A DNA stretch of 64,000 nucleotides from Candidatus Obscuribacterales bacterium (GTDB taxonomy: Bacteria; Cyanobacteriota; Vampirovibrionia; Obscuribacterales; Obscuribacteraceae). Shown in pieces: positions 1-8,231 of this stretch; the stretch's first letter is position 1, and each line of letters begins with the position of its first letter. Location: contig JACKCM010000001.1 of the NCBI GenBank assembly GCA_020634035.1, positions 1,050,767 to 1,114,766 on the forward strand, read 5' to 3'. The translations under genes and the position numbers were made by a program. The notes beneath the pieces were generated by a model. That model searched no databases and was not told the origin of the DNA. It was given only the letters and a program-made list of their open reading frames with translations.

Positions 1-82
1 CAGGGGACATGCTTAATCGAGCCATACGCACTAAAATTTAGGCTGCTATTGAAAGAATCTAACCGAATGATAACATTGAACT

Positions 83-667
83 ATGAGTGGACTAAACTTT
101 GTCTCCAAAATTATGATGTTGTTTTTTGCTGCACTCGGTTTCGGCTGGTATTCTTGCATGCAGCATTATGCTGACAAGGCATATGCAAAGTCATATAACC
201 TCGTCTTTAAAGCAGAAGAAGCAGCAGCGCGACATAACTATAAAGAAGCAATGCAGTTATACGATGAAGCGATAAAGGTCAGTAGTTCGCAATATGCTGC
301 TTTTAACAATAGAGGTTGTTTGAAGATAAAATTGAAGGACCCTGGTGGCTCTATCGATGATTTCGATAAAGCTATTGCTATAGAGCCGAATTTCGAGGGA
401 GGGTATTCAAATAAGGGCTATGCGCTGCTAGTGCTCGGGAAACATTCAGAAGCCATTGCGAACTACTCAAGGGCGATTGCCTGTCGCCCGTGCAAGCAAA
501 TTTACATTAGCAGGGCAAAAGCGAGGAAGATTGCTGGTGATTTGGAAGGAGCGGCCGAAGACCTTAAAAGAGCTAAGGCGGCTTCGGAAAGTCCACCTTC
601 GAGCAAGAAGCTGCACAGATCGACTTATGGAGCATGTATGCTTTGTTATGGCTCGCCTGGGTCGTGA
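83..667 (+). CDS. Membrane-anchored TPR protein
   Basis: The 194-residue product begins with a hydrophobic segment (about residues 8-24) that should anchor it in the membrane. Three to four tetratricopeptide-type helical pairs follow (about 38-165), with the typical pattern of a small residue, an aromatic residue and a proline-bounded turn, as in the EAIANYSRAIACRP segment. TPR proteins bind other proteins and have no catalytic role by themselves. The C-terminal 30 residues are unlike TPR. The stop overlaps the GTG start of the next gene in a GTGA arrangement, so the two are probably co-translated. The partner is unknown. Confidence 0.8.
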   Translation: MSGLNFVSKIMMLFFAALGFGWYSCMQHYADKAYAKSYNLVFKAEEAAARHNYKEAMQLYDEAIKVSSSQYAAFNNRGCLKIKLKDPGGSIDDFDKAIAIEPNFEGGYSNKGYALLVLGKHSEAIANYSRAIACRPCKQIYISRAKARKIAGDLEGAAEDLKRAKAASESPPSSKKLHRSTYGACMLCYGSPGS

Positions 668-1569
668 GTAATGATGAGGCGAGAATTCTGATTCGGCGAG
701 AGCGTTTGTTTAGTCTCAAATTTGGAGTTGCGATCGTCTCCGCATTGCTTTTATCGGGGCAAGTTTGTGCTGCGCACTCTGAGAGCATTGGCAGGGTTTG
801 TCGCCATGAAAAGACAAAATCCATCCTTCCGGAAGGCGCACCTTTGCCTGACCCTCCTGTCTATCACTCTAAGACGCCAGAAGGCAGAGAATTGGAGCAG
901 ATTTATTACTACGTTGGTATCAACTGCTATGAGGCATGGCAGTCTGAAAGAGCTGAAAACTTCAATTCTGCATTGCGCTCATATGAGGAAGCCGTGAGGA
1001 CTGTTCGGAAATCAAAGCTGCCACTGAATAAGGAGTTCAAACAGCAGGTAGCCATAAGTTACGCCGCATGCTTGAGAAAGGTTGGTGATACCAAAACAGC
1101 TCAATGCATTCTTGATGAGTTTATTGATTCGTCAGGTAAGGATCTGAACCTGACTATTAATAGTGTCATTATTTTTCCATTGTCGGAAGCGCAGATGAAG
1201 CTATTTGAGTTGACGCCCTGGCACGATGCTATTTCGAGAAAGTTTCAAGCGCAGCCAGACTATGAGAAGACGATGACCGAGTTACTGAAGTCGCTGGATT
1301 TTTACAATAAAGTGCGCTGCGAAATTGTTATTTCGAGGCAAGGGCGCATCGAGAAAGTAGTGGTTCTTCCCGAGGACAACGAGCCGCGCAATGCTATGGT
1401 TCGCAATTTCATATTGAGGGCAGGACCTTTTCCTGCTCCACCTAACGATTTGCCGGTCAAAAATGGCGTCACCATTGACTTTTTCGAGTCCGAGAATTCG
1501 ATTAAGACATCGTTTGAATTGACTGATTTTCAGGAGTCGCGCGAGGGTGGTGTAATATTGAAACAGTGA
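664..1569 (+). CDS. Secreted protein with helical repeats and a TonB-C-like end
   Basis: From the GTG at 664 the protein is 301 residues with a clear signal peptide (hydrophobic stretch FGVAIVSALLLSG followed by a CAA cleavage-like site). The middle (about 90-180) looks like TPR-type helices. The last 100 residues resemble the TonB C-terminal fold: a strand carrying EIVISRQGRIEKVVVLP, then a helix NAMVRNFILRAGPFPAPP and a final strand. In such domains a conserved pattern of Gly, then a helix, then P-F-PAPP is usual. An ATG at 634 in the same frame is an alternative start; the GTG gives a GTGA coupling with the upstream TPR gene and a better signal peptide. Confidence 0.72.
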   Translation: MSNDEARILIRRERLFSLKFGVAIVSALLLSGQVCAAHSESIGRVCRHEKTKSILPEGAPLPDPPVYHSKTPEGRELEQIYYYVGINCYEAWQSERAENFNSALRSYEEAVRTVRKSKLPLNKEFKQQVAISYAACLRKVGDTKTAQCILDEFIDSSGKDLNLTINSVIIFPLSEAQMKLFELTPWHDAISRKFQAQPDYEKTMTELLKSLDFYNKVRCEIVISRQGRIEKVVVLPEDNEPRNAMVRNFILRAGPFPAPPNDLPVKNGVTIDFFESENSIKTSFELTDFQESREGGVILKQ

Positions 1570-1600
1570 TGGGTATGGGTGCAATGTGGTCACTGGATAG

Positions 1601-1918
1601 ATGGAAGCTAAGCCGAGTCGCGAAGTGCTGAAGAGTTGCAGAATCTTGGGGCTAGAGCTCGAAAAGCTCAGTAAGAAGTCCATAGTCCGCGCCTGGAAAG
1701 ATCAAATGTGCGCTACTCCGCCGGTTCACCCGGACCTGGGGGGCGAAGAGGAAGCAGCCGTCATTCTGAACAATGCAAAGGATGTTTTGTTAGGATGGAT
1801 CGATGGTGGCGGGCCTGATACTCCATCGCCGGGTGCGAACAGTCCATCTCCGTCGCCGGTGCCTCTGGGCAATGAGGCCACCGCGTCTGTTTTTGACCCC
1901 GATGAGCAAGCCGGCTAG
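1601..1918 (+). CDS. Small J-domain protein
   Basis: The 105-residue product has a J-domain-like core: a helix with SIVRAWKDQM, an intact HPDLGG motif (about 43-48) and a third helix with the ILNNAKDVLL pattern. The HPD tripeptide is the residue set that stimulates Hsp70 ATPase in DnaJ-family co-chaperones. The C-terminal third is a Ser/Pro/Gly-rich tail without predicted structure. There is no zinc-finger or substrate-binding domain, so it would be a type III J-protein. Two other J-like proteins in this window (37857 and 38643) lack HPD. The gene is convergent with the next one. Confidence 0.7.
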   Translation: MEAKPSREVLKSCRILGLELEKLSKKSIVRAWKDQMCATPPVHPDLGGEEEAAVILNNAKDVLLGWIDGGGPDTPSPGANSPSPSPVPLGNEATASVFDPDEQAG

Positions 1919-1949
1919 ATTGGTAAGAAAGTTTTTGCCGATTCAGTGG

Positions 1950-2594
1950 CTACAGAAGCTCATCTGGAAAAGGCTCCCCATAAAGCATCTCAAAGTGGTG
2001 CCTGGGGCAATTGACACCCTGAACAACCGCGTTTTGCCCGCAGTCGGGTTTCGCGCAAACGGCATCCGTGGTCGCCTGCTCTAGCCAGTGGGCAAGTTCG
2101 GCGGCGTTTTGTCTGTGGTGCCGCTCGGGCAGGTCTCTGACAAAATCTGATTGGAGAAATCTTGCTATCAGCTCCTTGTTTTTGGTCGCCAGGAAAATGT
2201 CATCCACGAAGTACGAAGTGGCACCACAACCCTCAAGCTGTCTCCAGTGCTCTTCGCTAAATCGTGTCCCTTCGTGAAAGTCCTTCAGCTTGTTTATTGC
2301 GTCTATGTCGGGTTCGTAGTCGAAGACAAGAAATTCGTCATGCCCGGACCAGGGCAGGTCCTGCAAATTGTCGACGAGCTTTGGTTCTCCCATCCATACG
2401 TCGGGGGCGGTTCCTTTGCTTTCGCCGTAGGGCACGAGAAAGCTCGAGTCAAATCGTGTCATAGCAACCCATTTTGATTTCAAAATCTCGGGGCAGGTCT
2501 CAAGTACCTCGTCGACTATGCCCTGCAATTGCGCCCAGTAAAAACCAGAGTTTTCGCCAGTCTTAAGGGTGCAAGGTTTAGATTTTGGCCACAT
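1950..2594 (-). CDS. Hypothetical protein with C-terminal Cys/His knuckle
   Basis: I place the start at the ATG at 2594 (214 residues), because an in-frame extension to 2759 would run over the promoter and start of the opposite gene at 2695. The last 45 residues hold a C-x4-C-x10-C-x2-H pattern (CAKPDC, then CPRHH) that could bind a metal. The protein at 40802-41524 has the same architecture: a central stretch ending in TKNKELIARFLQSD here and TRGKELINQFLESD there, then PERxxxxQ, then the Cys/His tail. They are paralogues. The family is not one I can name. Confidence 0.65.
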   Translation of the reverse strand: MWPKSKPCTLKTGENSGFYWAQLQGIVDEVLETCPEILKSKWVAMTRFDSSFLVPYGESKGTAPDVWMGEPKLVDNLQDLPWSGHDEFLVFDYEPDIDAINKLKDFHEGTRFSEEHWRQLEGCGATSYFVDDIFLATKNKELIARFLQSDFVRDLPERHHRQNAAELAHWLEQATTDAVCAKPDCGQNAVVQGVNCPRHHFEMLYGEPFPDELL

Positions 2595-2682
2595 CGAACT
2601 TCTCGCTTGGTATTTGTACAGTTTAGCATCGATGACGATACCAGGAATTTGATAGTAGTCCCCTGATCTGTATTGCTTGGCG

Positions 2683-2688
2683 TATACT
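2683..2688 (+). promoter_or_regulatory. -10 box TATACT, six bases before ATG
   Basis: TATACT is followed by six bases and then the ATG at 2695. With a normal start site seven bases after the box, the transcript would begin at or next to the start codon, giving a leaderless mRNA. No good -35 box is seen at 16-18 bp. Confidence 0.5.
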
Positions 2689-2694
2689 GAAAAA

Positions 2695-3093
2695 ATGAGG
2701 AAGCCTCCTATACTACTGGTTGTCCCCTGTGCCGTTTTCATAGCGTCGGCGCTGCTCATGTATACGTGGGTGTGCTGGGAAATAGAAGTCTTAGAAGTGG
2801 ATATGGAGCTCTGGCAGCGAGATTTGCCTTGCTTTATGAAAATGAGCGATGAGGCAGCCTATCCACGGACGGTAAAGGAAATAGTTATTGGAAGTGAAAT
2901 AGAGCGAGTAGCTCTCAAAGTGAGAGAAGAAAAACTCGTTCAGCTATACGGAATATACCGAAATATTCTCTGGCTTTCTCTGATACCTGCGGCTCTGGCA
3001 TATTGTTTCGCTGCGAACAAAAAATCGCTGGGGGCGGTCGGCTTGGTGCTTTGCCTGGTGTTTGCGATTCTTGGGGTTGTTAGAGGCTTTTAG
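2695..3093 (+). CDS. Small two-helix membrane protein
   Basis: The product is 132 residues. A first transmembrane helix is near the N-terminus (PILLVVPCAVFIASALLMYTW in part), a charged helical domain of about 60 residues follows, and two close hydrophobic stretches end the protein (NILWLSLIPAALAYCFAA and a final AVGLVLCLVFAILGVV). No catalytic motif is visible. A TTG at 2677 in frame would add six residues, but the ATG at 2695 has a -10 box at the leaderless distance. Function unknown. Confidence 0.65.
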   Translation: MRKPPILLVVPCAVFIASALLMYTWVCWEIEVLEVDMELWQRDLPCFMKMSDEAAYPRTVKEIVIGSEIERVALKVREEKLVQLYGIYRNILWLSLIPAALAYCFAANKKSLGAVGLVLCLVFAILGVVRGF

Positions 3094-3098
3094 ATCAG

Positions 3099-3128
3099 CG
3101 GTGTTCAGCGGTGTTCGGCGGTGTCCGG
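3099..3128. repeat. Three tandem 10-bp repeats
   Basis: CGGTGTTCAG, CGGTGTTCGG and CGGTGTCCGG follow each other directly after the stop of the preceding gene. It is a simple short tandem repeat in the space between convergent genes. Confidence 0.7.
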
Positions 3129-3146
3129 CGGCGGCGCCAGGCGCAA

Positions 3147-3608
3147 TCAGTCGCCCTGGGGTGTGCCAGCCAGGTCCATAGCTGTGCGCCAGTCGATGTC
3201 GTAGGGGGCGATCAGAAGCAATTTGTCGTCATAGGCAGGCACCCGGGCAAAGTAGCTGCCCGGCTCTGTCAGCTCGTCGCCGAGCAGCCGGTAAGCCATG
3301 CAGGCGGCGTGGATGCGCATGTGCGACCCGACGCTGAATTCTATTTTTCGGCGCTTCACCATCGCCGTCGGGATGGTGTCGATTGCTGTCTGCGAGTAGA
3401 GTCCATCGACGTGCTCCGGCTCGTAGAAGACTATTTCGACAGGGGCGTAGCGCTCCCCACTCGCCGCCAGCAAAATGCGCAACGTGGAGCCTGCGGGTGC
3501 CCTCCCTCGCGTGCTCACTAAGTGAGACTCCAGGACCGTGCCGTCGTGCCAATCGACTGAACCGACGAAGCGCTCGAATGCCTGCTGGTCTGTTATCAAA
3601 GTGAGCAT
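3147..3608 (-). CDS. Hypothetical cytoplasmic protein
   Basis: The start chosen is the ATG at 3608 (153 residues); a longer frame to 3797 is arginine- and proline-rich and looks non-coding. The protein begins with LTLITDQQAFERFVGSVDWHDG and ends with LLLIAPYDIDWRTAMDLAGTP. The body mixes strands and helices and has neither signal peptide nor membrane segment. I do not recognise the family. A short upstream frame (3596-3742) ends in a similar DIDWR segment, see there. It is encoded opposite to the membrane TPR gene at 3755. Confidence 0.55.
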   Translation of the reverse strand: MLTLITDQQAFERFVGSVDWHDGTVLESHLVSTRGRAPAGSTLRILLAASGERYAPVEIVFYEPEHVDGLYSQTAIDTIPTAMVKRRKIEFSVGSHMRIHAACMAYRLLGDELTEPGSYFARVPAYDDKLLLIAPYDIDWRTAMDLAGTPQGD

Positions 3609-3742
3609 GGGGTGAATTGAGTCCGGTGGTTGAAGAGGATAAACAGGCGCGCCTGTGGCGCATCGGCGAGGCGCCAGTCGATGTCGCCCGGGAGGGCAGG
3701 GACTAGCTCTTTGCCCGTCAGGGCGGTGCCGATAATGGGCAT
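3596..3742 (-). CDS. Short ORF resembling the tail of its downstream gene
   Basis: A 48-codon frame from the ATG at 3742 overlaps the start of the next gene by 13 bases. Its segment LVPALPGDIDWRLADAP resembles the C-terminal APYDIDWRTAMDLAGTP of the protein encoded just downstream. It may be a small coupled gene or the surviving 3' end of a tandem duplicate. The resemblance is short, so this is tentative. Confidence 0.35.
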   Translation of the reverse strand: MPIIGTALTGKELVPALPGDIDWRLADAPQARLFILFNHRTQFTPCSL

Positions 3743-3748
3743 TATAAT
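3743..3748 (+). promoter_or_regulatory. -10 box TATAAT, six bases before ATG
   Basis: A consensus TATAAT is separated by exactly six bases (GGAGAC) from the ATG at 3755, so the mRNA would start at the start codon. No convincing -35 element is present at the normal spacing. Confidence 0.6.
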
Positions 3749-3754
3749 GGAGAC

Positions 3755-5017
3755 ATGAGCGATCAGGATAACCCGAATAGTCCAAATCGACCTGCAACGG
3801 AATCTCCCACGGGCGCGTCTGCGTCCGCTCCTGTCACGATAACGCAGCACAGGGTCCAATGGATTAGCAGCATGGGCTTTCTATTGTTGGTTTGTGGCAC
3901 GCTCCTGGGCTTCCCGCTTGTGACCGGAATAATTCTTGCTGCACCCGTTGCAGCGGTCCTCAAAGTTGGGGTCGGCGTCGTTATGACCCTGCTATTGCTT
4001 GATCTGCTGGTGCGTCGTCCTCGGCAGGCGCGGAATGGTCAGGCACTTTCGAAGAGCGAGAAGCGGGTATTCGTGAAGACGTTGGCAATGTTAGCCCTGC
4101 AAATGGTGGCGGGATATAACCTGGAGAGATCCTCTCTGGCGAGCTTTCATGTCGTTGTTACTTGTCTGATTCTAAATAGCGCGCTTACCGGTCTGTTGAT
4201 GTTGCCTGAGTCAAATCAAATTGCCGATCAGTTTCTAGATGCAAATGAATTCAAGCGCCTTTTGTTCCAGCGACTTAAGATCTTTTGTGCGACGTTCGCC
4301 GGGGTGTGCGCGGTACTGTCAATGGTGGCGCTATATTTGTTTGTCCAGGGTGTTGCGCCGGATTCTTCGACATTTATTGCTTTTGTTTTGATAGCGGTTT
4401 CGATAGTAGTTCTTGTGGAACTGCCATTTGCTACGAGTTATTTTGTCTATTTGTTTTTTACGTTGGGAGCTTTTCCGATTGTGGCATCGTTTGTAGAACA
4501 TGCGCTCAAGGTGCTTCCCTCTGACCCATTTTTGCTCTATTTAAGAGGCGCTGCCTGCCTCGGTATGGGGCAGTATGAAGACGCAGAAAAGTATTGCACC
4601 ATGGCTCTGGAAAAGCTTCCTGATAGGTTCGATATCTTTTTGAATCGCGGCTACGCACGGTTCAAACAAGGCAAGCTTGAATTAGCCGAGCAAGATTTGG
4701 CGCAGGCGATTGAGCTAGAGCCGAACTGCACTGAGGCTTATCTCTCGCGCAGCAAAGTTAGGTTGGCTATGGGTGATGAACAGTCCCTGGCGTTGGCGTT
4801 GGAGGATGCCTGTCGCGCTGTCGAGCTGGAGCCCAACATCGGGGCTGGGTACTACATGCGATCAAGAGTTTATCTCAAGCTGGAGCGTTTGGAAGAGAGT
4901 CAGGCTGATGTGATGATCGGGATGAAATTGCCTGGAGATTACAGGTCTGTGTCGTATGGGATGGACGGGCGGTGTGCGACCAGGGGCGCGATTGTCGCCG
5001 ACGTGCTGTATTGCTAG
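3755..5017 (+). CDS. Polytopic membrane protein with C-terminal TPR
   Basis: The product has 420 residues. The N-terminal 28 residues are hydrophilic and Ser/Pro/Thr-rich. Seven or so hydrophobic stretches follow between about 35 and 245. The rest (about 250-400) is a TPR array with repeats such as YEDAEKYCTMALEKLP, LELAEQDLAQAIELEPN and ALEDACRAVELEPN. A membrane domain joined to a TPR platform suggests a scaffold or assembly role; nothing catalytic is seen. The gene starts directly behind a TATAAT box, which supports this ATG. Confidence 0.78.
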   Translation: MSDQDNPNSPNRPATESPTGASASAPVTITQHRVQWISSMGFLLLVCGTLLGFPLVTGIILAAPVAAVLKVGVGVVMTLLLLDLLVRRPRQARNGQALSKSEKRVFVKTLAMLALQMVAGYNLERSSLASFHVVVTCLILNSALTGLLMLPESNQIADQFLDANEFKRLLFQRLKIFCATFAGVCAVLSMVALYLFVQGVAPDSSTFIAFVLIAVSIVVLVELPFATSYFVYLFFTLGAFPIVASFVEHALKVLPSDPFLLYLRGAACLGMGQYEDAEKYCTMALEKLPDRFDIFLNRGYARFKQGKLELAEQDLAQAIELEPNCTEAYLSRSKVRLAMGDEQSLALALEDACRAVELEPNIGAGYYMRSRVYLKLERLEESQADVMIGMKLPGDYRSVSYGMDGRCATRGAIVADVLYC

Positions 5018-5153
5018 GTTGGTGGAGCAGGTGGTTTCAAAAACGAGAAGAGATAATTTAGTCAGTCAACTGTCTGAATAGTGTTGACCGATTTATTCTG
5101 AATCTTCCATCAAAGATAGAATTGTCTAGAGTCTCCTCTTCTCTAGTGTGTAA

Positions 5154-5564
5154 ATGCGCCAGTATTTCAATGTTTTGCTTCTCTCTTTCCAGCAGGCCTT
5201 TGGCATTCTGCTCAATCTTTATCCGTTGACGATAGCACTTTTGATCTTGACCAGTTGTTCTTTGTGCTGGGCTCCTCGATTGCCAAATGTTTTTGCCTTC
5301 ATGCCTTCGATAGAGGCAATGGTGCTACTGGCTTTTCATGTATGGTTCTATGAAAGGATTTCCAGAGCAGAGCGCGCAATGCTTCTTGGTAGATTGCATT
5401 TTTACTACTGGATTCTGTTTGTACCTTTGCCTGTTATCTTGTACATGAATGTGCAAGTGGGTTGGTTCGTTTTCCCTTTGATAGCGCTTCAGCTGCTGAT
5501 TTATCAGGCTTGCTTGTATGGTACAGCCTGGGTGCTGGAGGGATGGCACGAAAGGATGCTGTGA
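5154..5564 (+). CDS. Four-helix membrane protein
   Basis: The 136 residues form four hydrophobic segments (about 8-34, 47-64, 80-100, 104-125) separated by short loops with a basic stretch (RISRAERAMLLGR) between the second and third. It has no signal for a catalytic domain and I do not recognise the family. It lies between a TPR membrane protein and a small soluble protein, all on the + strand, but the gaps (137 and 61 bases) and a separate promoter for the next gene argue against one operon. Confidence 0.55.
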   Translation: MRQYFNVLLLSFQQAFGILLNLYPLTIALLILTSCSLCWAPRLPNVFAFMPSIEAMVLLAFHVWFYERISRAERAMLLGRLHFYYWILFVPLPVILYMNVQVGWFVFPLIALQLLIYQACLYGTAWVLEGWHERML

Positions 5565-5592
5565 CTGTGATCATTTTATAGCGAGATCCCTC

Positions 5593-5618
5593 TTGTTCGT
5601 CGACAGAGTGGTTATAAT
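5593..5618 (+). promoter_or_regulatory. Promoter with TATAAT close to the start codon
   Basis: TATAAT lies at 5613-5618, seven bases before the ATG at 5626; a weak TTGTTC at 5593-5598 is 14 bp upstream of it. The spacing implies a leaderless or nearly leaderless transcript. Confidence 0.5.
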
Positions 5619-5625
5619 ATCGAAC

Positions 5626-6087
5626 ATGAATGACGACCTCACCATTAACACCATAATCGAAACCATCGAGCGCGCCTATCCGCCGGTCGACCCTGGCTGC
5701 GGATTCTTCCACGACGTTGACAATTACTTCTGTTGTAGCGGCTCAATGGTGGCGGCAAGCTCCGAGCTGATTAACGAACCGCTCTGCATGTTGGAACTAA
5801 AGGGGCGAGTGGGCGAGAGTTTCTCGTCGATGCGCGATATGGCGACATTGATGTATGCCATCTGGGGCGAGCTTTCTTACAATGCTTTTGAGGCATCATC
5901 TTGCATCCACTACAGGCAGGCGTCGGTTCTGCGCTTTGTGACGGTGCCGTCTTTTCAGGATTACTATATCTCAGGGCGCATGGTCGTGAGCTCGGTCAAG
6001 CAAGAGCAGTTGGTCGAGCAATTTGAGAAAGGCTTCGGTGGTATCACAAAGCTGGATGACTTGCCCGCTGGGATTGAAGCCTTGTAG
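5626..6087 (+). CDS. Hypothetical protein
   Basis: The chosen ATG at 5626 gives 153 residues and sits just behind a TATAAT box; the in-frame extension upstream is cysteine-rich and unlikely to be real. The N-terminal part contains IETIERAYPPVDPGCGFFHD followed by two cysteines, and a central SMVAASSELINEPLCMLELKGRVGES. There is no signal peptide or membrane segment. I do not recognise the family; the mixed alpha/beta composition suggests a compact soluble domain. Confidence 0.6.
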   Translation: MNDDLTINTIIETIERAYPPVDPGCGFFHDVDNYFCCSGSMVAASSELINEPLCMLELKGRVGESFSSMRDMATLMYAIWGELSYNAFEASSCIHYRQASVLRFVTVPSFQDYYISGRMVVSSVKQEQLVEQFEKGFGGITKLDDLPAGIEAL

Positions 6088-6105
6088 AGGTATTGTTCCG
6101 TCTTT

Positions 6106-6684
6106 CTATCTATAGTGCTTCGGTTGAAGGCGTGGAGATGTAGCGTTTTCAAATAGCCGGAAAGCGAGCCAGAGGCAGCCGTAAAGCAGTATGAAATCAA
6201 AAATAAAGGTGCCATCGTACAGGCTCTCAATTAAATCCGGATACATATAGGAACCAACATGAGTCATTCCTCTCCAATACATTTGAAAGTAGGGGAATAT
6301 GCATGAAGGCTTAACTACCGGCGCTACCATCCAGAAATATGGAGCAATAAGCAAACTGGCTATCAGCGCCTTTGGCCTTGTTAACTCGAAGATTATTCCT
6401 TGACCGATTAGTGCTCTTAGTGAAGCGATGCTGGGCCCTAGTGTCAGAAAAAAAATCCCGTTGTCCAACACTTTGCCGGCTGCAAACCAAAGAGCATACT
6501 CAGCCATTAGACCACGAATGAAAATAGTGTCGATTCGGTTGTAGTATGTCTTCCATATTTGAAAATATCCTTCGTGCCCGAAATAGACTAGTCCCAAAAT
6601 GATTGTGAATATGGATAGGATGGTCACTTCAAGAACATGCTTTGTCACAACAAAAGCAGTTGGATGGGGAAAGAGACTTTTCAT
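6106..6684 (-). CDS. Polytopic membrane protein
   Basis: The 192-residue product has about four hydrophobic segments: an N-terminal one around 12-35, a second in the GLMAEYALWFAAG region, a third near ALIASLLIAPYFWMVAPVV and a last one FIFDFILLYGCLWLAFRLF. The C-terminus is basic and probably cytoplasmic. A TATACT box on the minus strand stands about 20 bases upstream of the ATG. No family assignment is possible from the sequence. Confidence 0.6.
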   Translation of the reverse strand: MKSLFPHPTAFVVTKHVLEVTILSIFTIILGLVYFGHEGYFQIWKTYYNRIDTIFIRGLMAEYALWFAAGKVLDNGIFFLTLGPSIASLRALIGQGIIFELTRPKALIASLLIAPYFWMVAPVVKPSCIFPYFQMYWRGMTHVGSYMYPDLIESLYDGTFIFDFILLYGCLWLAFRLFENATSPRLQPKHYR

Positions 6685-6804
6685 TGCTCGATTGACACGG
6701 TGGCAGGCAGTATAAAGTGTGGGCGCATCAACAAAGATAACAAATAGTGAGAATTGCGAAATACGGAAAACACCACTAGATACGCAGAATTGTCTGGAGA
6801 TTGA

Positions 6805-7140
6805 CTAGACCTCTACCAATTCATCCTGGCATAGAACGACTGTTCGCATGTACGGTTCATTTGCTTTGTTCTGGGGTGGGTTTTCCTGAATTATTCCATA
6901 GATAGCATGCTCGAGCATCTGCTCGTCCGGACCTTCTGCGTTGGGAAACCTGCGGTGCTGAAAGAACTCCTTAAGCGCTTCCTTCTGCCTCGGTGTATAT
7001 CGCGCGTCATTCTCCAGATTCTTAGCCCAATCCACGAGTTTGATTGCCTTGCCCTGGATATGAGTGTCGTGAATGGCGCGAATAGCGCCAGGCAGTTCGA
7101 TGCGGTAGACCATTCCAAACTTGGGAGCATTTTTATTCAT
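6805..7140 (-). CDS. Small soluble hypothetical protein
   Basis: The 111-residue protein is charged and mostly helical, with a central YTPRQKEALKEFFQHRRFP segment and the ending VVLCQDELVEV. There is no signal peptide. I do not recognise the family. A perfect TATAAT box lies six bases before the ATG at 7140, which fixes the start and suggests a leaderless mRNA. Confidence 0.6.
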   Translation of the reverse strand: MNKNAPKFGMVYRIELPGAIRAIHDTHIQGKAIKLVDWAKNLENDARYTPRQKEALKEFFQHRRFPNAEGPDEQMLEHAIYGIIQENPPQNKANEPYMRTVVLCQDELVEV

Positions 7141-7146
7141 ACCTCG

Positions 7147-7152
7147 ATTATA
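7147..7152 (-). promoter_or_regulatory. -10 box TATAAT, six bases before ATG
   Basis: On the minus strand TATAAT is followed by CGAGGT and then ATG at 7140. This is the same six-base spacing as at 3755, 39466 and 51800. No -35 box is evident. Confidence 0.6.
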
Positions 7153-7272
7153 CCGGCTGTTATTCAGGCGTAGATTGATTACTTGTGCATTCTATGCGGC
7201 GCCCCTTCAACAGCTTGAGTGGGAGCGGCAGGAAAACTCGCTTGTCATTGCCAGTCTGGGGAGCGGTTGTAT

Positions 7273-7818
7273 TCAATGACCGGGTGAGGTTGTCTCAGTA
7301 GGATCGCCGTCGGTAAACACCTGGACGATAGCCACCTGATCGTTTTTCTGTGATACGCCGACGCCGACAAACTTCAGTTTGTCCAGCATCATTATGTACC
7401 TGTGGTTTGGTTGATCCTTTGGTTCGTTCATGAAGGACTTTTGTATCTCCAGAACCATCTCGGGCTTGGGGTCGGGACCGGAACGCCAGCCAATGTTCTC
7501 GTAAACGGGCACTCGAAGACCTGCCTGCCGCGCCCTCTGCTGAGTGTGTCGTCCATCAGAGCCGGTGTGCCCAAAGAAGTCGTTCTTGAGCATGTCGTCG
7601 GCGTGGGCGCGCGCAATTTTGCACAGCGTTTTGTCCAGCGGCAGCGCGGGCAAATTCTCGCCTTTTCTATCTTCGTTGATCTTTTCGAAGAGCACACGCT
7701 CTAGCTTGGATATGTGCACATCGGACTTCTCGGCGAGGCAGCGCTGAGCGCAGAGAAGCCACGCGAAAGCGATGCAAATAGTTAGTATCGCAAGTGGTTT
7801 CAAAAAGAGGCGATTCAT
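7273..7818 (-). CDS. Secreted CAP/SCP domain protein
   Basis: The ATG at 7818 gives 181 residues with a signal peptide (FLKPLAILTICIAFAWLLC then ALAEK-like cleavage region). The mature part is a CAP domain: a helix with INEDRKGENLPALPLDKTLCKIARAHADDML, then FFGHTGSDGRHTQQRARQAG, then YENIGW and a late HRYIMMLDKLKFVGVGV block. The His and acidic residues in these positions form the family's central cavity. Bacterial CAP proteins are secreted and often of unknown activity. Start candidates upstream of 7818 lack a signal peptide. Confidence 0.85.
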   Translation of the reverse strand: MNRLFLKPLAILTICIAFAWLLCAQRCLAEKSDVHISKLERVLFEKINEDRKGENLPALPLDKTLCKIARAHADDMLKNDFFGHTGSDGRHTQQRARQAGLRVPVYENIGWRSGPDPKPEMVLEIQKSFMNEPKDQPNHRYIMMLDKLKFVGVGVSQKNDQVAIVQVFTDGDPTETTSPGH

Positions 7819-7846
7819 TGTGTGGAGATTGACCCGTTCTATCTGA

Positions 7847-8092
7847 CTAGGATTTGCTCTGCTTCTGTACCTTCCATCTGCCAATAATGATTCCTTCGTC
7901 AAGTGCGTTAGAAAGTGCGCTTGCGTTGCAATAGAAAACTCCTATCCAAAGGCTCATAAAGCAGACTATGAATCCCGAGCCTGTCCAGGAAACTTTCTCG
8001 AATTTGCAGAGAATGATCAAAGGCACTGATGTAACTATCAGCAATATGATGTTTGGAATTATAGCTAGTATGTCCAGTGCCAACTGCTTCAA
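7847..8092 (-). CDS. Small two-helix membrane protein
   Basis: An 81-residue frame starts at a TTG (8092). It has two hydrophobic segments (about 5-28 and 40-58) and a basic C-terminus. It lies directly upstream of the CAP gene on the same strand, 28 bases away, so co-transcription is likely. The TTG start is the only one that keeps the first helix. Function unknown. Confidence 0.5.
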   Translation of the reverse strand: MKQLALDILAIIPNIILLIVTSVPLIILCKFEKVSWTGSGFIVCFMSLWIGVFYCNASALSNALDEGIIIGRWKVQKQSKS

Positions 8093-8231
8093 TCACTCGT
8101 TTTATTCAAACTCTATCTGCTATTTATTATTGTCTATACGATTATCATACTGTCCATACGTGTTTCCCTGACCGGTAGTTTTTCTGGATTTACATTGCAT
8201 GCGCAATACTGATGGAGGGCGGCTTCAACAG

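Noticed and set aside
3099..3128. CRISPR array
   Set aside because: Only three adjacent 10-bp units without spacers; no cas genes anywhere in the window.
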